Assembly (NCBI GenBank): GCA_022749755.1
Contig: CM040450.1
Location: 4,702,913 to 4,766,912 of the forward strand
Direction of reading: 5' to 3'
Length of the DNA stretch: 64,000 nt
From: Azadirachta indica
Taxonomy: Eukaryota > Streptophyta > Magnoliopsida > Sapindales > Meliaceae
Below are positions 46,401 to 58,668 of the stretch, piece by piece. The notes beneath the pieces were generated by a model. It had not been told where the DNA came from. It ran no database searches and saw only the letters and a program-made list of their open reading frames with translations. The position numbers and the translations under genes were made by a program. The stretch's first letter is position 1. The number at the start of each line of letters is the position of its first letter.

Positions 46401-49400
46401 AGGCTTCATTCGCTTTCTTGCACTGTTGCACAGATATAACAGAAGAATTATTTTTGAAGGAGGGCATATTGTGGATCCAGATCAGGTACAAATTGAATGT
46501 TCTCATTCTGTTGATTATTTTGGCCTTCTATTTTTGGCATTAAATAATGAGTCTTTTTTTCCTCCAAGTATCTTTAAATTGTTGATCTTCTTTATGTTTC
46601 TTTCTGTAAGGGAGAGTTTCTCTGCCCTGTATGTCGACAATTAGCAAATTCTGTCTTGCCTGCATTGCCTTGGGATTTCAAGAGGGTTTACAAGCAACCT
46701 ACTCCTCCACTTGCTTTGGCACTTGGTGCAAACTCATTGCCAACATCAAGGGAAGAAAGTCATTCGCTTCAGCTTCAGCTTCAGCATGCTTTGTCTCTCC
46801 TGCAGTCAACTGCCAATGTTGTTGGAAAGGATGATGTTATTAAATCTTTTCCCACATTGAGAAATGAAAGAACATCATCAAATCTTGAAGCTGTTTCTCG
46901 TCGGATGTGTAAAATGTATTTTCAAAGCAAACAGGATAAGTTTTTTGGATCTGCCAGGGTGAACCACCCATTGATAATGTGGGATACTCTTAAGTATTCA
47001 CTCATGTCAATGGAAATTACTGCTCGTGGTGAAAAGACTTCTATGACCCCAATCTATGACATTAATGCATTGTATAAGGAACTCAAATCTTCTAGTGGAT
47101 TTGTGTTGTCCTTATTGCTAAAAGTCATCCAAAGCATGCGCAGTAAGAATTTTCTTCACATGCTCCAAAGATTTAGAGCTATTCAGCTTTTCTCGGAGTC
47201 CATTTGCTCTGGGATTTCCATTGATCATCCAGGCAGTACATCTGGACAAAGAGGTATGTCTTTTGTTATTCTTCTCCCTATGCATGTGTTTGTAAAAACA
47301 GTGACGCTGTATTTTTTTTTTGAGTTTTCAGTGTTTCTAGTAAGAAAGATATATTTGTTTTATAGCTGCTGATGTCACTTGTACTTTTACAGTAAATTAG
47401 TTTGTGTAAATGTCCATGTTTAGGCTTTTCAAATGTTTGATACAACTTTAAACCTGGTTAAGTTTATAATTCTTTATGACACATTGCTAGGGAAGTTATC
47501 CTGCTCACAATGGAAAATATTGTGAACAATTAGGACAAGGATTTGAATGTGAGGTCAACTGTTGATGTGTCAAGTACTGTATATTATCAGCCATTTGGGT
47601 TACATCCTGCAACTCTTATCAGCTAAAATCACTTTATGCATCAAAGAAATCTGTTTAATGGTCACAACTGTTGAAATAGGGCATTTCTTTCCAAATTATT
47701 ATCGTAGTACTGGAAAGGGCACGATATCCATGTATGGGACTCTCATCATGTGTAGAAAAGCTATTGTGTTATCAGATTTGAGTTTTATTTCATTTGAAAA
47801 AGAGTTCCATTTTTTTGAAATTGGTCTTACATATCCTATGGTTCACAGGTAATGTGTTAAGTATCTTAAAGCATGCTGATATGGAAGTGTCATATCCTGA
47901 TATCCAATTCTGGAATCGGGCATCTGATCCGATCCTTGCTCGTGATCCATTTTCATCATTGATGTGGGTTCTCTTTTGTCTTCCATGCCAATTTATATCA
48001 TGCGAGGAATCCTTATTATCCCTTGTGCATATCTTCTATGCTGTCACTGTTGCTCAGGTGTGTTACTATCACTCTGTTCTCCCTATTAGTAATTTCAGTG
48101 TTAAATAACAAAATTTTCTAATCCCAGTGTACTGAAATGCAGGCTGTAATTTCATATTGTGGGAAACATCAATCCAAGATTAACGAGTTAGGTTTATGTG
48201 ATTGCCTGGTTACTGACATTTCCAAACTTTTGGGAGAATTTGGATCTGCTCAAGAGTATTTTGTTTCAAATTACATTGACCCTTCTTGTGATATCAAGGA
48301 TATGATTCGTAGATTGAGTTTCCCCTACTTACGGAGGTGTGCATTGCTTTGGAAATTACTGAATTCTACTGTCCCTCCACCATTCATCGATAGAGATCAT
48401 GTGTTGGACCAATCGCATGACATCAGTGACATGATGGACAGCAGTGATGGTGTTTCCTCGGATCTAAATGAAATACATCAAGTGGAGAAGCTGTTTAAGA
48501 TTCCCCCATTGGATGATGTTCTTAAAGATGAAGTGCTACGTCCTTTAGTTTTGAAATGGTTCCATCATTTTTGCATGGAGTTTGAAGCTTGTAGGTTTCA
48601 ACGTGTTTTACACTCCACCCCTGCTGTTCCATTTAAGTTAATGCGTCTACCTTATCTTTATCAGGATTTGTTACAGAGGTATGTTATAGAAAACTTTTCA
48701 GATATGCTGTTGCTTTGTCCTTCTTTAAGAATTTTGTACTCATCCAAAAACATGTATGCTTCATCAGATATATAAAACAGTGTTGTCCTGACTGCAAAGC
48801 TGTGCTTGATGAACCCGCTTTATGCCTGTTATGTGGTAGATTATGCTCCCCAAGCTGGAAGTCATGCTGCAGGTACATGGTCCATGCTTCATTCTTAAAG
48901 TTATTAAGTTATAGTATTATGTTCAAGGCAAATGGCTACATTCATCTTTTCACAATTGTTTATTACTCATTTTTTACCATGAAGGGAGAGCGGATGTCAA
49001 AGTCATGCAATGATCTGTGGTGCCGGTACTGGTGTATTCCTGTTGATCAGGGTATGCATTATACTCTTTCCTACTTTAACAGAAAGCTAAATATAATGTC
49101 TGATGTCCTTTCCATTGTCCTTGTTGTCTAGTTTATAGATGACTGATTGGTTTTTTGTAATAGAGAACAACAATTTTGCTTCAAAGATCTGCTCGTCAGT
49201 CTCCTTGGCCATCTCCCTACTTGGATGCATATGGTGAAGAGGTAAATTTTTCTTCATCTTTTCTTTTTCCCTTTCTGCGTGGGGGTTTTGGTGTGTGGGG
49301 TTGGAAGCGTTTAATATGTACCATTTACCGAAAATGAGAACAATGTTGTATCAAAATGTCAGTATAACTATTCTCTATTCCACGGTTTTTGGTCATTGCT

Positions 49401-49846
49401 ATACTGTTAATGTTGTGCATGCCTTTTTTTTTTTTTTTTTTTTTTTTGAAGGTGGGTACATAAGATAATTTTATACAAGAGTTTATGGTCAAGTTGTGTT
49501 ACATTTTAAATCTCTTCTGTTGCAGGATATTGAGATGCATAGAGGAAAACCACTGTACTTGAATGAAGAACGCTATGCTGCTCTAACATACATGGTGATG
49601 AGAGTTTTTGCTGCTGCCTCCCTTTTCTAATAAATTTGTTTACGCATAATATCATGAATATTGAGCATTGACAATTAGGTTATTGCTTGTGTGGAACTGG
49701 TAAAAGGAGGGTTTATTTATTATTTTTTTTTCTCTTTTCATATATTAATATGTTACTGATGTGCATGGTAGGTTGCTTCTCATGGCCTTGATCGGAGTTC
49801 CAAAGTTCTCGGCCAAACTACCATTGGTGGTTTCTTCTTGATTTAG
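37468..49846 (+). CDS. PRT6: PRT6, UBR-box E3 ubiquitin ligase of the N-degron pathway
   Basis: N-recognin that targets proteins with basic N-termini, including group VII ERFs in oxygen sensing. Seventeen exons: 37468-37527, 37830-38930, 41068-42257, 42393-42533, 43382-43625, 43707-44429, 44735-44926, 45036-45706, 46434-46485, 46611-47253, 47849-48057, 48143-48678, 48768-48872, 48985-49051, 49164-49241, 49526-49594, 49772-49846. They total 6156 nt (2051 residues), in frame. It starts MEIDSPPDVTPPKPRDRIVR. The UBR box (about residues 116-186) shows VCGAVWGNNDIAYRCRTCEH, CVPCFQNGNHKDHDY and GGGCCDCGD. The RING-type finger is split: CSLCHD (about 1198), SSCGHAVHQGC (about 1420), FLCPVC (about 1460). 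The C-terminal domain has CCPDCKAVLD...LCLLCGRLC and ends TTIGGFFLI. Intron 2 is 2.1 kb. Length and domains match plant PRT6; no lesion seen. Confidence 0.96.
38931..41067 (+). other. PRT6 intron 2
   Basis: A 2.1-kb intron, T-rich on the coding strand, GT at 38931 and AG at 41066-41067. The short open frames within it show no family similarity. Confidence 0.85.
49424..49447 (+). repeat. 24-base T homopolymer in PRT6 intron 15
   Basis: An uninterrupted run of 24 T within the intron 49242-49525. Length may be unreliable in sequencing. Confidence 0.9.
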
Positions 49847-52237
49847 TTTGGAATTTATGTGTAAGGATCTTGTGAATTTTATTAGTGTAGACATTCGTCT
49901 AGTCTTTCCACATTTATTTAATAATTTCATCTATTCCTAGCGTTACTTTCCTTAATAGTTCATCTCAACTTTTGCAGGGATAGAAATGCTATTGCAAAAT
50001 GCAGATTGCCAAAGTTACCCATATTTATTGTTGTGGAGAATAAATTGAGGATCTTGTATGCAGCTGTTGGTGCATTATGATTAAGTGTACAGCTTACCAA
50101 AGGTCAGTGCATAAACATTTTAATTTGCTGTAGAGCTGCTTGTTCAATTGATGTTTCTGTTGTAAGCCAAATGAAATTGTGAAGAAACATTTTGTTGGTG
50201 GTGAACTTGCAGACGCTTCAGATTTGACAAGCTTGAAATTGCATGAATTTGATGTACATGGTGAACTAGTTTGCTGGCAAGTATACCCCCTTTCCAAGTC
50301 TGTGGTTGTACAGTCATCTTGTAAAGCTTGAAGAACAGTTACTGCATTTGTGTTTCGCCTGGCCTGCCATTGAAGCTCGGGACAGACATCATCATTTGTT
50401 TCATGGTGAGCCACTGCTTAGAAATACAGTTGCTGTGTTATTTTGTTTATAGACGATAAAGATCCGTGCTTACTCTTTCTGTCTTTTCCCTCATAATTGC
50501 CAGCAACATTTGTTTAACTTGGGGGTAGCTGGAACTTAAAAAAACAATTTGTATGCCAAGCAGTATTTGCTTTCTGTAGCGTGTATGTATATAATAAACC
50601 TTTTGACATATATTATAGCTTTTCAATAAAATCTGAAGCGATTACTCTCAGGTTCCAGTTTAGTTAGCTTCCCCTTGAGTCAGTAAGTGTACCATAGTAT
50701 TATTATACATGGTCTTCTATCGAAGCATACTCACTTCTTGCTTCAATATATCCATATGTATGGTTTGCCAGAGCCTATCCCAAGAGTTGCTTCAAGTCTT
50801 GTCCTTCCTTCTGTGAAAATGAAAATGAGCAGCTGCTGGAAAATTATACTCACATTTGATAAATTAATTAAACCACCGCTATCGCTAATCAATCATGTCC
50901 AGCAATTTAATACGATCATACGGTGAAGAGAGAAAAATACTTACTATTAAATTTACAGCAAAGGTCCTTTTTCTCAAAAAGTTTTCTCACAGGAAGAGAG
51001 CCATGCAATACAATCAGACCTTGTGATTTTTATCTCAGGAGGCAAAGATTCTGTACAAAATTGTTAACAGTCGATAGCATTTTTTCACAAATAAATAATT
51101 GGAATAGGGATTCTTCTTCACTTATTATTCTACAGGGCCAAGAGGCCTTCTGCTACTCTTTTAACTTAATTTTTGACGGTCTGAAAGAACTGTGTGTACA
51201 TCTCATTACGAAAGAAAAAGTGTTGCTATGTTCGCAATATAATTTTGGCCCTTCCAAATGCAGGTGCAAGATTCTCTGAGCGTATAAAACTGAAATTTTG
51301 TGACTTCGTCACGTTCAAACATTTGCAAACATTCAGTTGACATTCTACAGAAACCGTCAGCAAATTTGAAGAGTATCACCAGTCTCATTCCTGTCAACAC
51401 AAAAATAAAGATAACCAAAAAAAAAAAAAATCAACTAAAACAAGAGAGAGGAAAATCTCTCCTAGATTTTCCAGGACATTGATGAAACATGGGAGCAAAT
51501 AACATAATTGGAAGATCTAAAACAGGGGCAGGATAGAATGCTCCGGATAAAGAACATATATCCTAATTTCATATCACAAACAACATAATTCAGAGGGCTA
51601 GATTAGGGCCACAGCAAAAACATTCTGAGTCATACTTGGTTCCAGGAAAACAGATCAAGACCTAAATTAAAAAAAAACACATCATTGTGCTGCTTTTGTT
51701 CCCCAGAGGGGCTGTGGAGGAGGACAGCCTGTTCTACTTAAAAGGAAAAACAAAGGCAACTACAAATGTCAATTTTTTTGCAAGAACAGACCTCCTAAAG
51801 ATTATTTCTCCCTTTCATTCATGTTCTCTTCAATATGATGCCAAATTAGTGGATGTTATCTGGAAGAAATCAATCACGTGTCTAGGAACTATATATGTGA
51901 CGTATAGACATTGTTATGGCAAAAATATGTGAAGTGTCCTCCATATACAAAGCCAACCCTTTTCTTGCCAATGTAGGAAAACATAAGAGTGGTGTGTGCA
52001 CACATATGAAGAATGTGATAAGAGACCAAAGCAAACCCAGAGTCGTATTGTTCATCTCCATGATTGAATGAAAACAGGAAAAATTTTATCATTTGTTCAC
52101 TCTCAGTTATAACTGACCATGGTCTCAGCGGAAAAGTCAGAACATATTAAATTATTTCTAATGATACCAATTTGAGCAAGATAAGGATGCTAGAATCTAG
52201 AACATAACAGTTAGAAGAACAACTTACAGTTTAAGCC
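49847..52237. other. Convergent 3' region, PRT6 / MYB3R
   Basis: 3' UTR of PRT6 (possibly with a 3' UTR intron, as the T-rich stretch near 49960 followed by AG suggests), then spacer, then the 3' side of the minus-strand MYB3R. No coding sequence with family support and no repeat beyond simple A/T runs. Confidence 0.5.
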
Positions 52238-55200
52238 CTAAGTTAACCCCTTCTTAGTTGTCCGCAAACCAACAGGAGCCCTCTCATTCACAGACAAATT
52301 TGTAGATTTGGTATTACCATTACGCTTGTCTTTGCTGGGAGTGAATTCAAGCTGCCTCTCCACAGACTTGAAAACAGCAGTGCGTTTGGATCTTAACCGA
52401 TATGGAGGAGACGCATTAAAGGTCATTCCAGTTGGCTCAGCGGTGTCATTAGCATGACAAGCAGGACTATCATACAAACTTCCTTCTTGAAACCGGGATT
52501 TTTCTGAGACATTCTCATGGTTTTCTTGTCCACCAGACAGGTGAAACCGGTCATTTATTGTCCCTCCATCTACTTTCCCAATTTTATTAGCATCCAGTTG
52601 AGCTTGTTCTACTGTCCTCCTTTTTCGAAATATGGAAGGAGTATTAGGGAAGGTCTTGGCAGCAATTCTCAATATAGATTCAGGACTTTGCGCACCTGAA
52701 CCACTGCCCTTCACACAAGGTGGAGTGAAGAAACTAATAGGTGAAGTAATGGGACTAGACTTGCATTCATGCTGTACAGAACAAGTGCTTGATGGCTCTG
52801 AATCTAATGGAATACAGCTTTTTAATCGAGGTGGCACATAGTATAAAGAACCATAAGTTGGAGTTCCAACTTGTGTTTGTGTCTCAATAACTCTATCTTC
52901 AACAAATTCTTGGTTGACTGCATAATTCTCAAGCTTTGGCATCGACTCTGAGCAAGTAAGGTCTATATTTGGTGACTGTGGCTTACATTCTGCACCTTCA
53001 GAATCCACAGACTCATTTGGGCGAACACTTGATGATGCCGCCATATCCTGAACTAAAGCTGAGGACTCTAACAGATCCTTGCCCCCATCTTCATCGAGTT
53101 TACCTATGTCAGTAGTTCCAGATGAAGTTTGGGCAGTTGAATCTGAGTCTTTATTTGAACTAACAAGATGTCTTTTAGCTCCAGTAGGTTGGTTAGTATC
53201 TTTGGTGCCATTTTGGAGACCATTTTTTGCAACTGGTGGAAGTTTTCCCGTGGCCAAATAGAAATCCAACTTTTTCTTCAGAGAACTATTCCAGTGATTC
53301 TTTATGGAGTTATCAGTCCTGCATGAACAAAATCAAGTTGCATGTCTTGTCATCATTACTATATTCTGAAAGCCCTATCAGACTGGTTCACAGCAGCAAA
53401 GACTGGAGAATTTAGACCTATAAATCATACACTTGCAGGGACACAATTACAGAGTACTTGTTCCATGAAGATGAGTGTTAATCTGTTAGTGACATTGTGT
53501 TCTTCAAATCTTCTTAATACCTTTAACTTTCCTAATGAAATAGTAGTGTCCTCACTGCTAAAGCACAAAGATTCAACCTTGGACTAATTCTTCTGGTCCT
53601 TACAAGAACATAGCAAGAAATATCTGTAACAACATATATGCTTCACTCCGCAATCTATACATTGCTTAAGCAAACAACCTAACATGTTGATAGCTTTCCA
53701 ATTCACCACTGCCAGTATGTGCCCCTTATATGATCAAGTTTTCCAGTCAAGTGATTACTTAAGAAAGTGCATCACAAGTTGTAGCACCTATTTCCTAAAT
53801 TATCTATATACCATAAAATAAATAAATAAATTTGGTACCTTCCAGGTAAAACCTTAGCAATTTCAGCCCATTTGTTGCCATGTATCCGGTGGGCATTCAT
53901 AAGTGCTAATTCCTCCTCTAGTGTCCAAGCATCCTTTTTTATATCAGGATTCAAATGATTGTGCCATCTGCAAAAGTTGGTACTAGTAAACATCTCTGCT
54001 TCATGAGGATAACCAAAATTAGGAAATCCAACCACCAAGAACAAATGATGAAAATGCCCATAATCTTAATCATCCTCATCATATGGCACCATGAGTAATG
54101 AAAAAATAAAATATTATAAAAAATGGCAACAACAGATCACCATCAAATACAGTGAATATCCCAGGTCCAAGACAAAAAAGCAAATTGCTTGTGTCAAAAA
54201 ATAAGGATGGACAAACAATCTAAAATTATAATGATTTGTACGGACTACCTTTCTCGGCATTGTTTTCCAATGCGACCAGGCAAAGATTTTGCAATGACAG
54301 ACCATTTCGTGGGCCCATATTTTGATACCAGTTCAGTGATTTTATCGTCCTCCTATGAATCGAACAAGCCATGAAAGTTAGTGCTTGGATCCAATTCGCA
54401 AAAGTGGAGAACACAAAAGGAAGATAGCATTTAGGTGCCAACCTCTTGAGTCCAGGGTCCTTTAACAAGGTCAGGATTAAGAACCTTCTGCCATCGATGC
54501 AAACATTGCACTTCTGATCTATCAGGAAAAAACTCAGCTGCACAGGCATTTATTGAAATGTAAGAACACTCTCTCAAACTTAAACAGAATGTTGTTATCA
54601 CACTACAAGATGTTGCAAAATCCAGCTGTGCATATGCTCAATATCTATGATACAAATTTAATTGCTGACTCAGAAAGCAGACAGTGGAATGAAAAATGAT
54701 TACTCACAAACCATGATATTACACATTGCGTCATTACAATCCAAACTCCACAAAAACCAAAAAAAAAAAAAACACCTAAGAGGAGAATTACTAATGTCAT
54801 AACAGACTATATGCATGCACAACAAATATTAGGTTTCCTCCAAATATTGCTTTCCCCTCTTTAATTTCTAAGAAATTTTAGGCTGTGTGTAGTGTTCTAT
54901 TTGGTTAACCTAAAGGAATCGTTTTTATTCTTGATCCAATTTGATAAAGTTTCTTCTATTTGGCATGCCATATTTTCAATCAGCACAAGGAAAACAAATT
55001 ATTTCAACATAGTTAGTATCACTCAAAAGGATAAATATGGCCTCTAGAGATTTGTCATAACATCAAGCATCATAAAAAAAAAAAATGCATTTGGAACAAA
55101 AACTCAGCAAATAATGCAGAGCACATTTAACAATTAATATTTAAGAAATTTCTATAAAAGAAACAAACCAATTTTCTTCCAGCTCTTCCCCTTAAAAGTT

Positions 55201-55990
55201 GCCACTGCATTTCGCAATGTCTCATCCTGAAACAAGTTGTAAAGGTTGTCTATGAATAATAATAGATAAAAAAGGACATCTAAAAATCAAGCAACAAATA
55301 GCAATGTAACAGAACGTGCATATGGTGAACACTAAATTCTAGCATATCTAGCTCAAGTCACTTGAGAGCACAATGTTTCATAGTTTTACTTTATATAAAT
55401 CAGCTACAGACCAAAAACCAAATAAAGCTCTAAGTTTTTCCAGATCATTTACAACTGGTCTTAGCAGACCTCACTCTTTGGTAAGTTAGCTGAAAAATAA
55501 GACACATGTATAAAACAACTTCTGGCAAGGTACCCATACAAGTCCCCATAAGTACAAGAGAAAAAGAAAATGCTAACCTCCTCTGGAGTCCATCCACCTT
55601 TTGCTCGCCTAATTGGTCCAGTGGTCCTCCTGCAAAATCAAAGCACACATTAAGCTCATTGATCAAAACATCAATTGCAACAATCAATCAATCAATGGCA
55701 AGAAAAGAAAAGCAACCACCAGTACTTTTCAACTTGCAGGTTAGCAGGATCCAGTTCTTTGCGAGGTGAATTCATGAACTTATGAAGCAATTAGTAATAG
55801 ATAAAACTGAATGCAATAAATGAATAACTAAATAGTAAAATTACCTATGAGTTGGTGATGTCGTTGCGGGGCTGGAACACCCAGGAGACTTGAGAATAGC
55901 ACTGCCACTGCCTTCAGATATAGAAGAGCTCGAAGCAGCCGTTAATTGTTTATTCTCAAGACAACACTCCTCTATTTTGGATTCTGCCAT
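52238..55990 (-). CDS. Three-repeat MYB transcription factor (MYB3R-3/5 type)
   Basis: R1R2R3-MYB that binds MSA elements and times G2/M genes. Seven exons: 55990-55845, 55629-55578, 55226-55169, 54537-54443, 54352-54249, 53967-53839, 53318-52238 (1665 nt, 554 residues, in frame). MAESKIEECCLENK is followed by a Ser/Thr/Pro stretch. R1 (from about residue 59): GGWTPEEDETLRNAV...KSWKKIAEFF. R2: KGPWTQEEDDKITELVSKYG...IGKQCRERWHNHLNP. R3: DAWTLEEELALMNAHRIHGN...TDNSIKNHWNSSLKKK. All helix tryptophans are present. The C-terminal region has an LTCSESMPKLEN block and PPYRLRSKRTAVFKSVERQL near the end, both conserved in the family. The short, about 550-residue form fits the repressor-type MYB3R-3/5 subgroup rather than the longer activators. 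Its neighbour, the divergent KIN-10 kinesin, carries MSA sites. Confidence 0.93.
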
Positions 55991-56575
55991 CTCCTTCTAC
56001 ACGTCATCTACAAAAGCCCAAAATCCTAATGAACCAAAAAATAAATAAGAAAATAACAAGAAACCCTTAGAGATTTTTCAAAAAATGAATCATAACCACT
56101 GAAAACCCTAAAAATCATAATTTTGAATAAAATTCTCAACACCACATCACCGCCACACGCATACAGACAAAACCCAGATCTTGAAATTGTCAAATCAGAT
56201 AAAAAATAAATCCCCAGCGCCAAAATATCACCAATGATTCTAGGGTTTTTGACAAAAAAACAACCAAAGAGAATCAATCCTCAGCCAATCAGAGCTGCTT
56301 GTGGCTTGAAAAAATAACGGTAACATGATCAAAACAGTGAAGGCAAAATAAAAACAAGATTTTTGATTTCTGAAAGTGAAAAACTTACCAAGAAGTGGCG
56401 GGAATCAAACTGGAACTCATCAGACGAAACCCTTTTGTTAAACCAATGAAGCGAATAGAAGCGTTTTCTCTAATACAACAAAAACACGAAGTGCTGTTGT
56501 TTCGAAAAATCCTCGCCCGTTGAAGGGAGAAGTAGAGGAAAAATATTTAATTAATTAAACAATTAAAAAAAAGTC
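55991..56575 (-). promoter_or_regulatory. MYB3R leader and proximal promoter
   Basis: Sequence immediately upstream of the MYB3R ATG on the minus strand. It probably includes a 5' UTR intron (AG-like end next to 55995 and a possible donor near 56390). No separate gene. One AACGG at 56316-56320. Confidence 0.4.
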
Positions 56576-56601
56576 TAACGAATATATTTTCACCGACGTC
56601 T

Positions 56602-57023
56602 CCGTTACTTGCCGTTATTGAAAGCTAATGTATTCTTTTATGGAGGGGCGTTTCGAAACCCTAAGGCTAACGGCGGTTAATGGGTGAAGTTAACGTTAGA
56701 GGAGAAAAGTTTGAACCTCAAACGGCACTCGAGCTGGTATAATTGGAAAGCTCTGGCGTTAAATGTCGAACAGGTGTTGCTGAGTGGATGGGTTCGCGGG
56801 TAATTTTCGACCGTTGGATGGCAATAAATTGTCGGTGTTTAATCGGAAAGAAACGTCATAACTAATTGATTGGGGGGTTTAGGGTATTAATGTTGACTAA
56901 GACTTTAGATCAAGGATAAACGGTCGGTATTTGATATCACGGATCATCAAGTTGTATGTTGTTGTCTTGTTGATCCCTCTATCTAATATGGACCGTTGGA
57001 TTATTTGAGATCTCGTGGCCGTT
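56602..57023. promoter_or_regulatory. Cluster of AACGG (MSA-core) motifs upstream of MYB3R
   Basis: AACGG or its complement CCGTT occurs at 56602, 56612, 56669, 56721, 56811, 56919, 56993 and 57019. On the minus strand, 56808-56818 (TCCAACGGTCG) and 56990-57000 (TCCAACGGTCC) match the MSA consensus YCYAACGGYYA at 10 of 11 positions. Such sites are bound by MYB3R proteins in plants, so self-regulation is plausible; this is inference. Confidence 0.45.
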
Positions 57024-57999
57024 TTGATTTTAGCGGTTCTCCCTTGCAACAGAATACTCCCAACTCCTTTTTATTATTACTATTATTATTTTTTTATGAA
57101 TATTAAAAAGTAAAAAAAAAAAAAATCAAGTTCATTGCATAAGTTGTCATAAATTGATCTTATGTTATAATTTTGTGAAACATGTAAAGAAATAAACATA
57201 AAATTTAAAAATATAAAATATATTTATCAAATATTAGTCTCGTATTCAAACTTTTCTCACATATGATTGAAGAAAATTTTAAATTATTTTCTTATAATAT
57301 TTGAAAAAATTATAATTATAAACTATATATATATATTTAGTTTAAGGAATTATCTTAGTCAAATGATTATTTTTAAATTTTTAAATTTTGTTTGTGATTG
57401 ATGTATTATAGTATTTAATAGTTATCAAATATAATTAAATAAATGGTTGGTAAATTAAATATAAGGGAGTAAGTAAAAATGAAAAGTTATTAAATATTTT
57501 AGTTTTTATGATTATAAATTAAATTAAATTAAATATAAATATAACAATTGCAATCATATCTCTGTAAGTTACAAGATAATTTGATTATTAAATAATTTTC
57601 GGTTGTTCAATTGCTGCTTTTAGGTTGGGAGGGTTACTTTTTATGATTTGAACAACATTAAAAATGAGCATGAGATATTATTAATTAACAAAAGCCAAAC
57701 TTGCAAGAAGATATTCCTCTAATGATTGTTTCTTGTTTGTTGCCCTTTTTTTTAATAATTATTGTTTATGCTTGACTAAAATTAAGTTTATGTATGTGTT
57801 ACTCTCATGCTTTCATATCAAACATTTCTTCTTGTTACTATAAACTAAATTAAAGAGTATGCGACATAATTTACATATGATATGAAATGAAATTAGAGAA
57901 AATGTCTTATTTATCTGTTTTTAGGTCTAATATTTCATTACTTTCTTACATTTTGACCAATATCTTATTCTCCTTTGTTGTTATTTCTATTATGATTAA
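57024..57999. other. AT-rich intergenic DNA
   Basis: A and T runs and short repeats; no gene seen. Confidence 0.5.
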
Positions 58000-58665
58000 G
58001 GTTGTGTTTATCTTTCTTATTTGAACTTATGAAAATAAGTATTAAGTTATTTATTTTTAAAAAAATAAAAAAATATAAACTTGATATTTTGACATATATA
58101 TTCATTTAAATAATATACTTATATTTTATAATGATTTTGATTAATTAACACAATAATAGAATTTTGTTTCAAAAATCTTAAAGAATTTAACGTACATCAA
58201 TAGAATGTTACTAGAATGGTAAATAGGGAGAGCATATTAAAATCTGCATACCCATTATCATAATCATAATCCTACAATATCAATTAAAATTTTTCAAATT
58301 CTACCAACAAAAAATATATTATATTATGTATAAAAGAAATTCTTAATTAAATTAAGAGAAAAAATAACTTACATATAAAAATTGAGAAAAAAGTTGAGAA
58401 GATAAGTAGAAGAGACCAACAACATAAAGGAGACACACGTCAAAATTAGTTAACTAACGTTTTATTTTTACTAGTAATAAATTAATACAACAGTGTATTT
58501 TTTAAAAATAAAAATATTAAATTATCCAAACATTGACTTATAATTTTAAATTTAATTATATAAATATGTTTTTAACAAATATTTAGACATAAATTAAAAA
58601 ATAAGCAAGTTTTAGACATCCGCAATAATTATATAAAGATTTTAAGCAGAAAAACAAACAAATTC
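58000..58665 (-). mobile_element. Tourist-like MITE, copy 2 (666 bp, reverse orientation)
   Basis: Flanked by TAA at 57997-57999 and 58666-58668. Ends: GGTTGTGTTTATCTTTC (left) and, on the minus strand, GAATTTGTTTGTTTTTC. The block AACTTGATATTTTGACATAT followed by AATAATATACTTATATTT (about 58078-58130) matches the reverse complement of the right side of copy 1. The opposite arm shares TAATTTAATATTTTTATTTT with copy 1. Confidence 0.8.
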
Positions 58666-58668
58666 TAA

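Noticed and set aside
52517..53261. Plus-strand open frames opposite MYB3R
   Set aside because: Antisense shadows of the large last MYB3R exon; no homology visible.
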